A DNA stretch of 36,215 bases from Pseudomonadota bacterium. Its GTDB lineage: Bacteria; Pseudomonadota; Alphaproteobacteria; Rhizobiales; Devosiaceae. The notes beneath the pieces were generated by a model. That model was given only the letters and a program-made list of their open reading frames with translations, was not told the origin of the DNA and ran no database searches. Position numbers and translations under genes: made by a program. The DNA lies in the NCBI GenBank assembly GCA_023391095.1, contig JAEWBN010000004.1, positions 1 to 36,215 of the forward strand, given 5' to 3'. How positions within the stretch are numbered: the stretch's first letter is position 1; each line of letters opens with the position of its first letter. Positions 16,031-23,301 of this stretch are shown one piece after another.

Positions 16031-16465
16031 ATGGAACATTGGAATGGTCCACGTCCGGACCAAATCACGCCAGCCGACTACATCGTGTCGGCGAGTGGAG
16101 ACCGAATGAAACTCCAGGACCTCGCCGGCATGCTTATCATCGAGCTTCGACACCATGGACATTTCAACAATGTCCTTACCCACATCTTTGCTGCCGACTG
16201 GCGACAGGCAGAGGCTTCGCTGGCTCGGCTACTCGAGTTAGATAACGAGAGCGACTTGAGCAACTGTGAAGCCGATCTGGTCGCTCTGCTATGTGGTGAG
16301 CGCGGCGTCACCGGAAAACTGATGCGGCCGTGGATGGCCGTTCAACTCCGCAGGTTTGTCCCGAACGACTGGCTGGAGCGCACTTGGTTCGCCTGGCATA
16401 ATCTTCGGATGATCCTGCCTGTGCGGTTCCGGAAATCGGCGCTGCGGGCAATTAGAGACGCTTGA
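16031..16465 (+). CDS. Hypothetical protein (144 aa) at the head of the nnrS unit
   Basis: ATG 16031 is preceded by GGAGG with six-base spacing, which favours it over the upstream start at 15956. The 144-aa protein is soluble and helical, with Trp- and Arg-rich C-terminal parts (LMRPWMAVQLRRF, ERTWFAWHNLR). I do not recognise a named domain. It is followed 30 bp later by a DUF2249 gene and then nnrS on the same strand, so a role in the nitrite/NO module is possible by context only. Confidence 0.6.
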   Translation: MEHWNGPRPDQITPADYIVSASGDRMKLQDLAGMLIIELRHHGHFNNVLTHIFAADWRQAEASLARLLELDNESDLSNCEADLVALLCGERGVTGKLMRPWMAVQLRRFVPNDWLERTWFAWHNLRMILPVRFRKSALRAIRDA

Positions 16466-16495
16466 CCATTAAATCCATGCTGGCGAGATATTCAC

Positions 16496-16780
16496 ATGTG
16501 CAGTCACTGCGACAAGAGTGACGTCGTTATCGATGTCCCAACGATCTTGCCACGCATGCGGCACGCTACCATCTTCACGGCATTCGAGGTGTTGCCCGAA
16601 GGCGAAGCATTCCTCATCGTCAATGATCACGATCCGATGCCACTATGGCACCTATTCAACTTCCGGTACGCGGGACTATTCGAGTGGACCTACGAACTGC
16701 GAGGTCCACAATCATGGCGCGTAAGGATAAGAAGACTATCGCCGCCCCACGTCGATAATGCCAGGCCAAGTACACGCTAA
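16496..16780 (+). CDS. DUF2249 domain protein
   Basis: 94 aa. The sequence from IDVPTILPRMRHATIF through EVLPEGEAFLIVNDHDPMPL to the ending SWRVRIRR is the DUF2249 pattern, a small cytoplasmic domain often found beside nnrS, norCB and hemerythrin genes in denitrifiers. N-terminal CSHCDK may bind metal (speculative). It lies 22 bp before nnrS and is probably in one transcript with it. The ribosome-binding site is weak. The biochemical role of DUF2249 is not established. Confidence 0.8.
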   Translation: MCSHCDKSDVVIDVPTILPRMRHATIFTAFEVLPEGEAFLIVNDHDPMPLWHLFNFRYAGLFEWTYELRGPQSWRVRIRRLSPPHVDNARPSTR

Positions 16781-16801
16781 GGCCAGAGGTCGGACTCAAT
16801 C

Positions 16802-18013
16802 ATGGCAGACATGGAAAACCGTCGCCGCACTCCCGTTCCTCGCGGCCTTGCGCGAACGGGTCCGGTTATTCTGTCCTACGGCTTCCGGCCGTTTTTTTTA
16901 GCAGCCGGAATTTGGGGACTGGCCGCCATGGCGCTCTGGATCGTCGCCGTGATGGGTGTTCTAGAAATAGGCGGGTCCTACGGATCGGCGGCCTGGCACG
17001 GGCATGAGATGCTGTTCGGCTATACCAGTGCCGCGTTGGCCGGCTTCCTGCTGACGTCGGTTCCCAATTGGACAGGCCGGTTACCCGTATCGGGCATGCC
17101 CTTGCTCGGCCTTTTCCTTCTGTGGTGTGCCGGGAGGGCGGCGCTGCTTGGTGTCGATGCCATCGGCCTGGTGACCGCGGTAGCCATAGATGCGGTATTC
17201 ATGCCGGTACTGCTGGCCGTTTGCGCGCGCGAGATCGTGACCGGTCGGAAGTGGAACAACCTCAAGATCCTGGGTGGTTTGCTAGCGCTGACGCTTGCGA
17301 ACCTGGGTTACCATGCCTGCATTCTGGCCGGGATCAGGCCCGACCTGCCGGGTCGGGTGGCGGTGGCGGCCTATGTCACTCTCATTATGATCATCGGCGG
17401 GCGCATCCTGCCCAGCTTCACTCGCAACTGGCTGAGCAAGCGGGGTGAGAGCCGCTTGCCGGCCCCCTATGGCGCAGTCGATACGGCCAGCATGGTCCTG
17501 GCGATCGCCGCACTGGCCGCCTGGGTAGCGCTACCCGAACATGACGCGACCGGCATGCTGGCGCTGGTGGCGGCGTTGGCGCAGGCCGTTCGACTGTGGC
17601 GGTGGCGGAGCGGGGCAACGCGGGCAGAGGGACTGGTACTCATCCTGCACTTGGCCTACGGCTTCGTGGTCCTGGGTCTGGTCGCCGTCGCGGCTACTGC
17701 ATTCGGGCTGCTTGACGCTGTTTCGTCCATGCATGTGCTGACAGTTGGCGGCATTGGTTCGATGACACTGGCGGTAATGTCGCGGGCGACGCGGGGGCAT
17801 ACCGGAATGGAGCTGCGGGCCTCGCCGGTAACGATCTCCAGCTATGGATGCATCCTCGCAGCGGGCGCGGTGAGACCACTGGCAACGATCGTGCCAGACG
17901 CCTACATGGTTGTGCTGTCGGCTGCAGGCGTTGCTTGGATTCTGGCCTTCCTGCTCTATCTGGTCGAATATGCGCCGGCGCTGACCCGTGTTCGAAGAGA
18001 CCTGCCGCAGTAG
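16802..18013 (+). CDS. nnrS: NnrS family membrane protein
   Basis: 403 aa with about 12 hydrophobic segments. Family marks seen: GFRPFFLAAGIWG near the N-terminus, WHGHEMLFGY near residue 63, and a C-terminal SMHVLTVGGIGSMTLAVMSRATRGHTG block with conserved His and Arg. NnrS proteins are haem- and copper-containing inner-membrane proteins that protect cells from NO-derived stress, usually under NnrR control. It ends 23 bp from the convergent CopC-CopD gene, with no strong terminator between. Confidence 0.9.
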   Translation: MADMENRRRTPVPRGLARTGPVILSYGFRPFFLAAGIWGLAAMALWIVAVMGVLEIGGSYGSAAWHGHEMLFGYTSAALAGFLLTSVPNWTGRLPVSGMPLLGLFLLWCAGRAALLGVDAIGLVTAVAIDAVFMPVLLAVCAREIVTGRKWNNLKILGGLLALTLANLGYHACILAGIRPDLPGRVAVAAYVTLIMIIGGRILPSFTRNWLSKRGESRLPAPYGAVDTASMVLAIAALAAWVALPEHDATGMLALVAALAQAVRLWRWRSGATRAEGLVLILHLAYGFVVLGLVAVAATAFGLLDAVSSMHVLTVGGIGSMTLAVMSRATRGHTGMELRASPVTISSYGCILAAGAVRPLATIVPDAYMVVLSAAGVAWILAFLLYLVEYAPALTRVRRDLPQ

Positions 18014-18036
18014 CGTACCAAGGCCTGACCAGCGTC

Positions 18037-19665
18037 CTATGGGGCGATCTCGACCACGCCGGAGAGCTTTGCCAACTCGAAATCGCTGACCCGCACCCGC
18101 AGTTCTACCTGCCAGATTCCCGCCAGCGGCAGGTTCAGGCCCTGGAGGCGCCACGTACCGTCGGGCGCCGCCTCCGCCCGCCGGACGATCGGCGCGATGG
18201 TGCCTCCTTCCGGCTCGAATGCGAGCGTTATGGCGCGAGGCGACAGGACTTCGCCATCAGCGCCCTGGAGCGAGATTTGCGCGTCGGTCTCGCCAACCCT
18301 GCCGGATGATAGCGTTAGGGTCGCCTGCAAGCTGCTGCTGACGAGTTTGAATGTGAGCAGCGCTGATTGTTCTGTGACAAGCGCGCGTGGCGGCGGAGTG
18401 AAACGCCAGACCGACACCAGGCCGAGCACCGCCAGGATGAGGAGGATCTCCGCCGCGATGCCGCGGCGCATGTGGCTGAGGGCACGGCCGTCGCCCGCGG
18501 CGGCTGGCTCCGTCAGCACCCAGCGGTTCCAGCTAGCGATGGAAAACAGGGCGACCAGCAGGGTCAACTTGGCAGCCAGCACCTGGCCATAGGGCGACCA
18601 CCAGGAAGCGCCGGGCGGGCCGAGCTGGATGACGGCCAGGGCTACGCCCGACGCCACCAGGGGAACGATGGCGAAGGGAATGGCGCGGGAAAAGCGGAGC
18701 AGAGGCGGCGCTGAAACCTGAGGGCTTTGTCGGAGCAAGAGCACCAGCGGCAGCAGCGCGCCGACCCACCAGGCGATTGTCGTCACATGCATGAACAGGG
18801 CGGCCCGGGTCAGCCAGCGCGGCTCGGCGGCGCTGGCATGGCCGCTGGCGCTGATGCCCAGACCGACCAGCAGGACGGCAATACTGGCCATCACCCTACA
18901 GGAGACGGACCGAGGCAATGCCAGGGAGAGGAGCGAAAGGCCCAGGGAAACGGCTGCCAGGGCAAGGGTGGTGCCGTAGGGACTGGCCGTTGCGAGTTTC
19001 CAGGCCTGCCCACTCACAAGACCCAATAGGCCGTTTCCGAGCAGGTCGGCGCCCTGGAGCCCGAAGATTGTCGGAATGACCACAAGTCCGGCAAGACTGG
19101 TCCACCACGCGAAGCGAGCCGCCGCCTGAGGCAGTTCGGCCAGGATGCGGAAGGCGGCACCGCCGGCGCCGAAGAAGATGCCGATAAAGAGAACGACGCG
19201 CGCCAGCCAGAGCAGGCCGGCCACCGAGGCATCAGGGCTGGATGGATCAGCAGCCGGATCGCTACTGGCCGCGCCGATAGCGAAAAAGGTTGTGCCCGAG
19301 ATGGGGTGGCCATCTTCCGACACGGCGCGCCAGCTCAGGGCATGGCTGCCCCGCTCCAGTTCGGCCGGCATGGTTATCGAGATCGTGTTTTCCGAGGCGC
19401 TGCCGTCGAGCACCCGGCTATGGCCACCTGGGACGATGAGGGTCGCAGCGATAAGCGATACCGGCTCATTGAAGGACAGGGTCACGGCGGTAGGTGGCGC
19501 GTCCAGCACCGCATTGTCGGCAGGCATCGTCCCGATCAGCGTCGCATGCGCATGCGCGGGGACGCAGAGCAGCAAGACCGCGAGCATGATCGCGGCATGA
19601 AAAATGAACCAGCGTGGAAAAAAGGCCCGGGCGTTAGCGCCCGGGCCTGCTACGGCGGTGATCAA
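18037..19665 (-). CDS. CopC-CopD fusion, copper binding/transport membrane protein
   Basis: 542 aa from a TTG at 19665, or 516 aa from ATG 19587. Order: secretion signal ending in PAHAHA, a CopC domain (HATLIGTMPADNAVL and SEDGHPISG carry the usual copper-binding His), about eight CopD membrane helices, then a C-terminal periplasmic beta domain resembling YtkA/FixH tails. The TTG overlaps the stop of the upstream ycnI-like gene (TTGA), which suggests coupling. The ATG alternative leaves a signal peptide without positive charge, so I lean to TTG. A strong terminator lies just inside the TTG frame (19618-19647). CopC-CopD proteins handle periplasmic copper and bring it into the cell, fitting supply to NirK and the cbb3 oxidase. 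Confidence 0.85.
   Translation of the reverse strand: MITAVAGPGANARAFFPRWFIFHAAIMLAVLLLCVPAHAHATLIGTMPADNAVLDAPPTAVTLSFNEPVSLIAATLIVPGGHSRVLDGSASENTISITMPAELERGSHALSWRAVSEDGHPISGTTFFAIGAASSDPAADPSSPDASVAGLLWLARVVLFIGIFFGAGGAAFRILAELPQAAARFAWWTSLAGLVVIPTIFGLQGADLLGNGLLGLVSGQAWKLATASPYGTTLALAAVSLGLSLLSLALPRSVSCRVMASIAVLLVGLGISASGHASAAEPRWLTRAALFMHVTTIAWWVGALLPLVLLLRQSPQVSAPPLLRFSRAIPFAIVPLVASGVALAVIQLGPPGASWWSPYGQVLAAKLTLLVALFSIASWNRWVLTEPAAAGDGRALSHMRRGIAAEILLILAVLGLVSVWRFTPPPRALVTEQSALLTFKLVSSSLQATLTLSSGRVGETDAQISLQGADGEVLSPRAITLAFEPEGGTIAPIVRRAEAAPDGTWRLQGLNLPLAGIWQVELRVRVSDFELAKLSGVVEIAP
19618..19647 (-). terminator. Intrinsic terminator between the ycnI-like gene and copCD, inside the copCD start region
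   Basis: On the minus strand GGCCCGGGCG-CTAA-CGCCCGGGCC is followed directly by TTTTTT: a perfect 10-bp GC stem, 4-nt loop and U-tract. It begins about 15 nt after the ycnI-like stop and, if copCD starts at the TTG, lies within its first 16 codons. Confidence 0.85.
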
Positions 19666-20186
19666 TGAGCGTGTCCCGCGGCCGGGGACACGTTCACCGA
19701 CGGGGCCGGGAATTCCACTCCATGGTCGCCGGATTGATCGATCCAGGCATCCTCTAGCGTGCCGCAGGTCTGGATCACTGGAAAATAGAAGGTTGAGCCT
19801 TCCTCCAGATCCGCCCCGAACGTGCCGCGGAAGGTGAACTCGTCGAAAAAGGCGTTTGGCAGGTTGCCACCCGTCCAGGAGATTTCCGTCACCCCTTCGG
19901 TGATCTCGGTGCCGTGGTTCATGAACGGGGTCTGGTAGGGTCCGGTCACGGTATCAATGGTCCAGCCGGCCTTGGGCATGGGTTTGACGTTGTAGAACCC
20001 CTCGGGCACCTGCACGCGCACGCCGGTGGTTGCCTTCTCCCCGCATCCATGCCCGACGACGAGAACTGCCCGATAGGCAGCGCCGACCTGGGCATCCTTC
20101 ACCTGCAGGACTATATGGGCCATGGCGGGCGTACACAGCGTCAGAAGGGTGGCGGCACCGGCAACCACGGCAGCAATGGTCTTCAT
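19662..20186 (-). CDS. YcnI-like (DUF1775) periplasmic copper protein
   Basis: 174 aa from ATG 20186 (GGAG eight bases upstream; longer frames lack a good start). The signal peptide ends at TPAMAH, so the mature protein starts with His (HIVLQVKDAQVGAAY), the position that binds copper in YcnI-type domains. Also seen are GHGCGEKATTGVRVQVPEG and WTGGNLPNAFFDEF, both typical of DUF1775. The C-terminus, AAGHAH, may add metal ligands. It is placed between a His-rich protein and the CopC-CopD gene, which argues for periplasmic copper handling. Confidence 0.85.
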   Translation of the reverse strand: MKTIAAVVAGAATLLTLCTPAMAHIVLQVKDAQVGAAYRAVLVVGHGCGEKATTGVRVQVPEGFYNVKPMPKAGWTIDTVTGPYQTPFMNHGTEITEGVTEISWTGGNLPNAFFDEFTFRGTFGADLEEGSTFYFPVIQTCGTLEDAWIDQSGDHGVEFPAPSVNVSPAAGHAH

Positions 20187-20200
20187 CTTCTTGTCTCCAG

Positions 20201-21244
20201 TCAGTGGGAAGCGTGCGAATGCGCTTCGGGGATTTCGATGGTGAAGGGCACGGTTCGCACTTCGTCGCCGCCGATGAACTCGATCCACAAGGCATAGACG
20301 CCGGCGGCCGGTGGTGTCACGTGCAGGCTCATGTTGGGATCTACAGCCCCCGGCCCTGCAGCGCCATGGCTGTCATGGCCGGCAGCCGGCGCTGCCGCGT
20401 CTCCGTGTTCGTCATGTCCGCCGATATCTTCAGACGCTTCATGACCGCCATGGCCCGACACATCGAGACCGTGATCATGGCCGGCAGGCTCCGTCGGAAC
20501 GGCAGCGGGCTCGGCACCATGCGCGTCGTGGCCGCCTTCGGCACCAGCACCCATCGCGTGGGCGTGGACATAAGCCAAGTCTTCCGCCCGGATGAACACC
20601 GCGTGGGCCGAAACGCCGAGATAGGGCTCGAGGTCTCCGGCAAGCTCACCGTGCTTCTCCACCAGCAGCGACACCGCGCTCTCTACCCCTGGCTGCAACT
20701 GTGCGGCATCAAGGGTGACCGAATAGGGGCCATCTGAGGAAACGAGCGGGCTGGCTGAAACATCGACAGCCGGGCGAGGCGAATCGGACGGGGAAGCAGC
20801 CTCGCCAATGGTGACGTCAAAGCGCATCACCTGCTGGCCAATGCCGGTGGGCACCGCGTCGGTATAGATATGGTAGAGGCCGGGCGCGGGAAATTCGAGC
20901 TCGGCCGTGAAGCGACCGTCGTCCCCCACCACGTCGGCATGCTCGTGGATCAGGTGGGTCAGTCCGGCGTCGGTCGCCAGGATGTGCAGTTGCTGGGTCA
21001 GTTCCACATCGTAGCCAGCAATCTGCTCACCCGATGCCTTGTCAGCATAGGTGAGCTCGATCCTCCGCGTCAGTGGTCCGGTCTCGACCACATTGAGCTC
21101 GCCGGTCACCGCCTGGTCAACGCCGGGTAGGGCGAATACACCTTCCACAACACTGTCCTGCGCCAGGACAGGGGCGGCCCCACAGATCAGCGCGAGGGTT
21201 GCGGTGCCAGCGAACATCGTGTGTCTGGACAAATTCAAGGTCAT
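20201..21244 (-). CDS. Periplasmic protein with large His-rich insertion, putative copper store or chaperone
   Basis: 347 aa, with GGAG six bases before the ATG. After a signal peptide (to about residue 29) come two beta-sandwich-like modules. The first includes THLIHEHADVVGDDGRF and APGLYHIYTDAVP; the second starts near residue 165. The second is interrupted by about 75 residues dense in His, Gly and Asp (GGHDAHG, GHDHGLDVSGHGGHE, GGHDEHGD, GHDSHG) before it closes with MSLHVTPPAAGVYALWIEF. The tail is AHSHASH. Such stretches bind Cu or other soft metals. It follows nirK and precedes the ycnI-like gene, so copper delivery to NirK is a reasonable inference; no tested family name is known to me. 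Confidence 0.75.
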   Translation of the reverse strand: MTLNLSRHTMFAGTATLALICGAAPVLAQDSVVEGVFALPGVDQAVTGELNVVETGPLTRRIELTYADKASGEQIAGYDVELTQQLHILATDAGLTHLIHEHADVVGDDGRFTAELEFPAPGLYHIYTDAVPTGIGQQVMRFDVTIGEAASPSDSPRPAVDVSASPLVSSDGPYSVTLDAAQLQPGVESAVSLLVEKHGELAGDLEPYLGVSAHAVFIRAEDLAYVHAHAMGAGAEGGHDAHGAEPAAVPTEPAGHDHGLDVSGHGGHEASEDIGGHDEHGDAAAPAAGHDSHGAAGPGAVDPNMSLHVTPPAAGVYALWIEFIGGDEVRTVPFTIEIPEAHSHASH

Positions 21245-21258
21245 GTAGAACTCCGCTG

Positions 21259-21295
21259 AAAAAGGCGGGCGGCCATCGGCAAAGCCGGGTCGCCC
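21259..21295 (-). terminator. Probable terminator after nirK
   Basis: GGGCGACC and GGCCGCCC (one mismatch) enclose a smaller CGGC-TTT-GCCG hairpin and are followed on the minus strand by GCCTTTTT. It lies a few bases past the nirK stop and before the His-rich gene, so it could reduce read-through. Confidence 0.55.
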
Positions 21296-21301
21296 ATCAG
21301 G

Positions 21302-22471
21302 TCAGTGGCCCGACATCGTGGGGTCAGGCGGTTCGCCGATAGGGCTGAAAATATCCGGCTGTTCCTCGCCTTCGACGATCAGATAGCCCGCCAGCCCGCG
21401 CTCGGCGCGCGACAGGGCGTGATCCACCAGCACATAGCGGCCCGGAACCTCGCATTTGAACTCGACGACCGCTGCGCCCCCAGGGGGCACCGTGATTGTC
21501 TGCACGTCGGTCAACGGGGGACTGGTCAGCGAGGCGAAAGGATAGACGCGATCGAATATCTCGCCAATCACATGGAACGACGAAGTGAAGTTGGGGCCGC
21601 CAACACCGAAGAAGATGCGAACGGTCTCGCCGACATTGGCCTTGAGCGGATAATGCTCCGTCAGCGCACCCACATGGCCGTTGAAGACGAAATATTCCGG
21701 GCGCTCATTGAGGAGCTTGTCGTAACTCTCGGTAAGCAGGCCCGCGGTTCCGAACGGCTCCTCGGTGTAAATCTCGCCCTGCATAACGTAGAATTCGCGA
21801 TCGACAGGGGGCAGGCCTTCCTCCGGCTCGACCAGGATCATGCCATACATGCCGTTGGCGATGTGCATGGCCACGGGTGGGACCGCGCAGTGGTAAACGT
21901 AGAGCCCGGGATTGAGCGCCTTGAAGCGGAAGGCATACTCCTCACCCGGCATAGCGGTAGTCAGGACTGCGCCGCCACCGGGACCAGTGGTGCCGTGGAA
22001 GTCCACGTTATGGGCCATCCAGCTGTCTTCGGCGTTCTTGAAGTAGCATTCGACGGTGTCGCCGACGCGAACGCGGATGAAGGGGCCGGGCACACGACCG
22101 TTGAAGGTCCAGAAGCGGAAGGTGCTATTGGCATCAAGATGGGCTTCGAGCTCAATGGTTTCGAGGTCGACGCGAACCGTCTGCGGCTCCCGGCGGGTAA
22201 TCGGAGGCGGGATGTCGGCCGGGTCATGGGCAATGTCGTTGTGCTCGGGCATCCCGGGATTGACCTGGTAGAGGCGTCCGCTGAGGCTGGTGGTGCCGTG
22301 CGACATGTGCGTTGCCTGTTGGTGGGCCGCATGGCCGCCCTCCTGCGCGAGGGCCTGTCCGCCCAGTGCACCCACGAAGGTGAGACCGGCCGAGCCAGCC
22401 AGGAGGCTGCGGCGGCTGAGGCTGGTTCCTGCCTCGGGCTTGGGCGTCGGGTCGTCTTTCTTGTCCGTCAT
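21302..22471 (-). CDS. nirK: Copper-containing nitrite reductase
   Basis: 389 aa, reducing nitrite to NO in the periplasm. A twin-arginine signal is visible (SLSRRSLLAGSAG, R20-R21), as expected for export of a folded copper enzyme. Two cupredoxin domains carry all ligands: type 1 copper H154, C195, H203, M208; type 2 copper H159, H194, H351; and the catalytic pair D157 and H300. GGAG lies six bases before the ATG. The N-terminal insert after the signal is His-rich (GGHAAHQQATHMSHG), somewhat unusual. It is transcribed after a pseudoazurin gene, its probable electron donor, and before copper-handling genes. Confidence 0.95.
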   Translation of the reverse strand: MTDKKDDPTPKPEAGTSLSRRSLLAGSAGLTFVGALGGQALAQEGGHAAHQQATHMSHGTTSLSGRLYQVNPGMPEHNDIAHDPADIPPPITRREPQTVRVDLETIELEAHLDANSTFRFWTFNGRVPGPFIRVRVGDTVECYFKNAEDSWMAHNVDFHGTTGPGGGAVLTTAMPGEEYAFRFKALNPGLYVYHCAVPPVAMHIANGMYGMILVEPEEGLPPVDREFYVMQGEIYTEEPFGTAGLLTESYDKLLNERPEYFVFNGHVGALTEHYPLKANVGETVRIFFGVGGPNFTSSFHVIGEIFDRVYPFASLTSPPLTDVQTITVPPGGAAVVEFKCEVPGRYVLVDHALSRAERGLAGYLIVEGEEQPDIFSPIGEPPDPTMSGH

Positions 22472-22489
22472 CGGGATCTCCGTTGCTAT

Positions 22490-22515
22490 AAAAGGGCCCG
22501 CCGGGCGGCGAGCCC
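22490..22515 (-). terminator. Terminator between pseudoazurin and nirK
   Basis: On the minus strand GGGCTCGCC-GCCC-GGCGGGCCC (9-bp stem with one G-T pair) is followed by TTTTATA. It would let pseudoazurin be made in excess over nirK from a shared promoter. Confidence 0.65.
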
Positions 22516-22524
22516 GCTGGGTCG

Positions 22525-22995
22525 TTACTGCGCGGCAGCCGGCGCATCTCCGCCTTCAGCCGCAGATGCGATCAGTTCGAGCAGGCGATCCTCCGCCCGC
22601 TGCGGGAGCTTTTCCACCTCGGCGGGGTCGAGTTCGGCCGGCGCATCGCCGACCTGGATCAGACCAACCATGCCCAGACCCAGATGAGGCTGGCATTTGT
22701 AGGCGTAGAAACCCTCGCTCTCGAAGGTCACCGTGATTTCCTCGTTCATCTTTCCCTTCCACGGCTCGGCACCCTCGGGCATGAGTGTGAGGATGGACTC
22801 GGAGTTGTGGCCCTTGTTCGTGGCGATGAAGGTCACCGTGTCGCCCGGAGCAACCTTCAGGAAGGCCGGCTCGAACTGCATGGCTCGACCTTCCGAATCC
22901 TTGTTCAACATCTGGACCTGATGGTCCGCTGCAAGAGCCGGGACGGCCAAAAGCGCGGCCAGGCCGCCAGCGATGAGATGTGCGGTTACTCTCAT
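22525..22995 (-). CDS. Pseudoazurin 1 (blue copper electron carrier)
   Basis: 156 aa from ATG 22995 (AGGAG upstream; a longer frame to 23082 lacks support). The Sec signal ends near PALAAD. Type 1 copper ligands H63 (KGHNSES), C101, H104 and M109 (KCQPHLGLGM) give the pseudoazurin arrangement. The C-terminal tail is longer and more acidic/alanine-rich than in classical pseudoazurins. As the first gene before nirK, it probably hands electrons from the bc1 complex to NirK. A TTG-N8-CAA box lies about 150 bp upstream. Confidence 0.92.
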   Translation of the reverse strand: MRVTAHLIAGGLAALLAVPALAADHQVQMLNKDSEGRAMQFEPAFLKVAPGDTVTFIATNKGHNSESILTLMPEGAEPWKGKMNEEITVTFESEGFYAYKCQPHLGLGMVGLIQVGDAPAELDPAEVEKLPQRAEDRLLELIASAAEGGDAPAAAQ

Positions 22996-23147
22996 TGGTG
23001 TTCTCCTGTGTATCGATGCTGATCCGGAGCCAATCCGGATCACTGCATCAAGGCTTAACGAAAGACCTATCCGATCGTTCACCGACGCCCGAGCCTTCTA
23101 CCCTGCTCGAATGCAAGTCTGACTATGCTCCCCTTTCGTCGACCTCT

Positions 23148-23161
23148 TTGACGCAGAACAA
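23148..23161. promoter_or_regulatory. NnrR/FNR-type box between pseudoazurin 1 and ccoN
   Basis: TTGACGCAGAACAA fits TTG-N8-CAA. It lies in the 306-bp divergent gap between the pseudoazurin/nirK unit (start 22995) and ccoN (start 23302), so one site could serve both directions. Confidence 0.6.
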
Positions 23162-23301
23162 ACTTGCATGCGACAAACTGATGCTAGAGACTTTCGGAGG
23201 GATTCGAAGTCGCCGGATAGCGGCAGGAAGACGAGAAATTCGAAGGTTCCGGTTACCCAGTCAGGTTAAGCTGATTGGTCCAAGGGAGTGGGAGCGGTGT
23301 G

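Noticed and set aside
15594..16495. Search for a TTG-N8-CAA box before the nnrS unit
   Set aside because: The nearest candidate (TTGCGGTTGCGCCAA) has a 9-bp spacer, so it was not called a box.
21305..22687. 460-aa plus-strand frame opposite nirK
   Set aside because: High-GC shadow of nirK, whose copper ligands and Tat signal are unmistakable.
23164..23176. TTGCATGCGACAA as a second box before ccoN
   Set aside because: The spacer is 7, not 8; it lies just after the accepted site at 23148 and may be chance.
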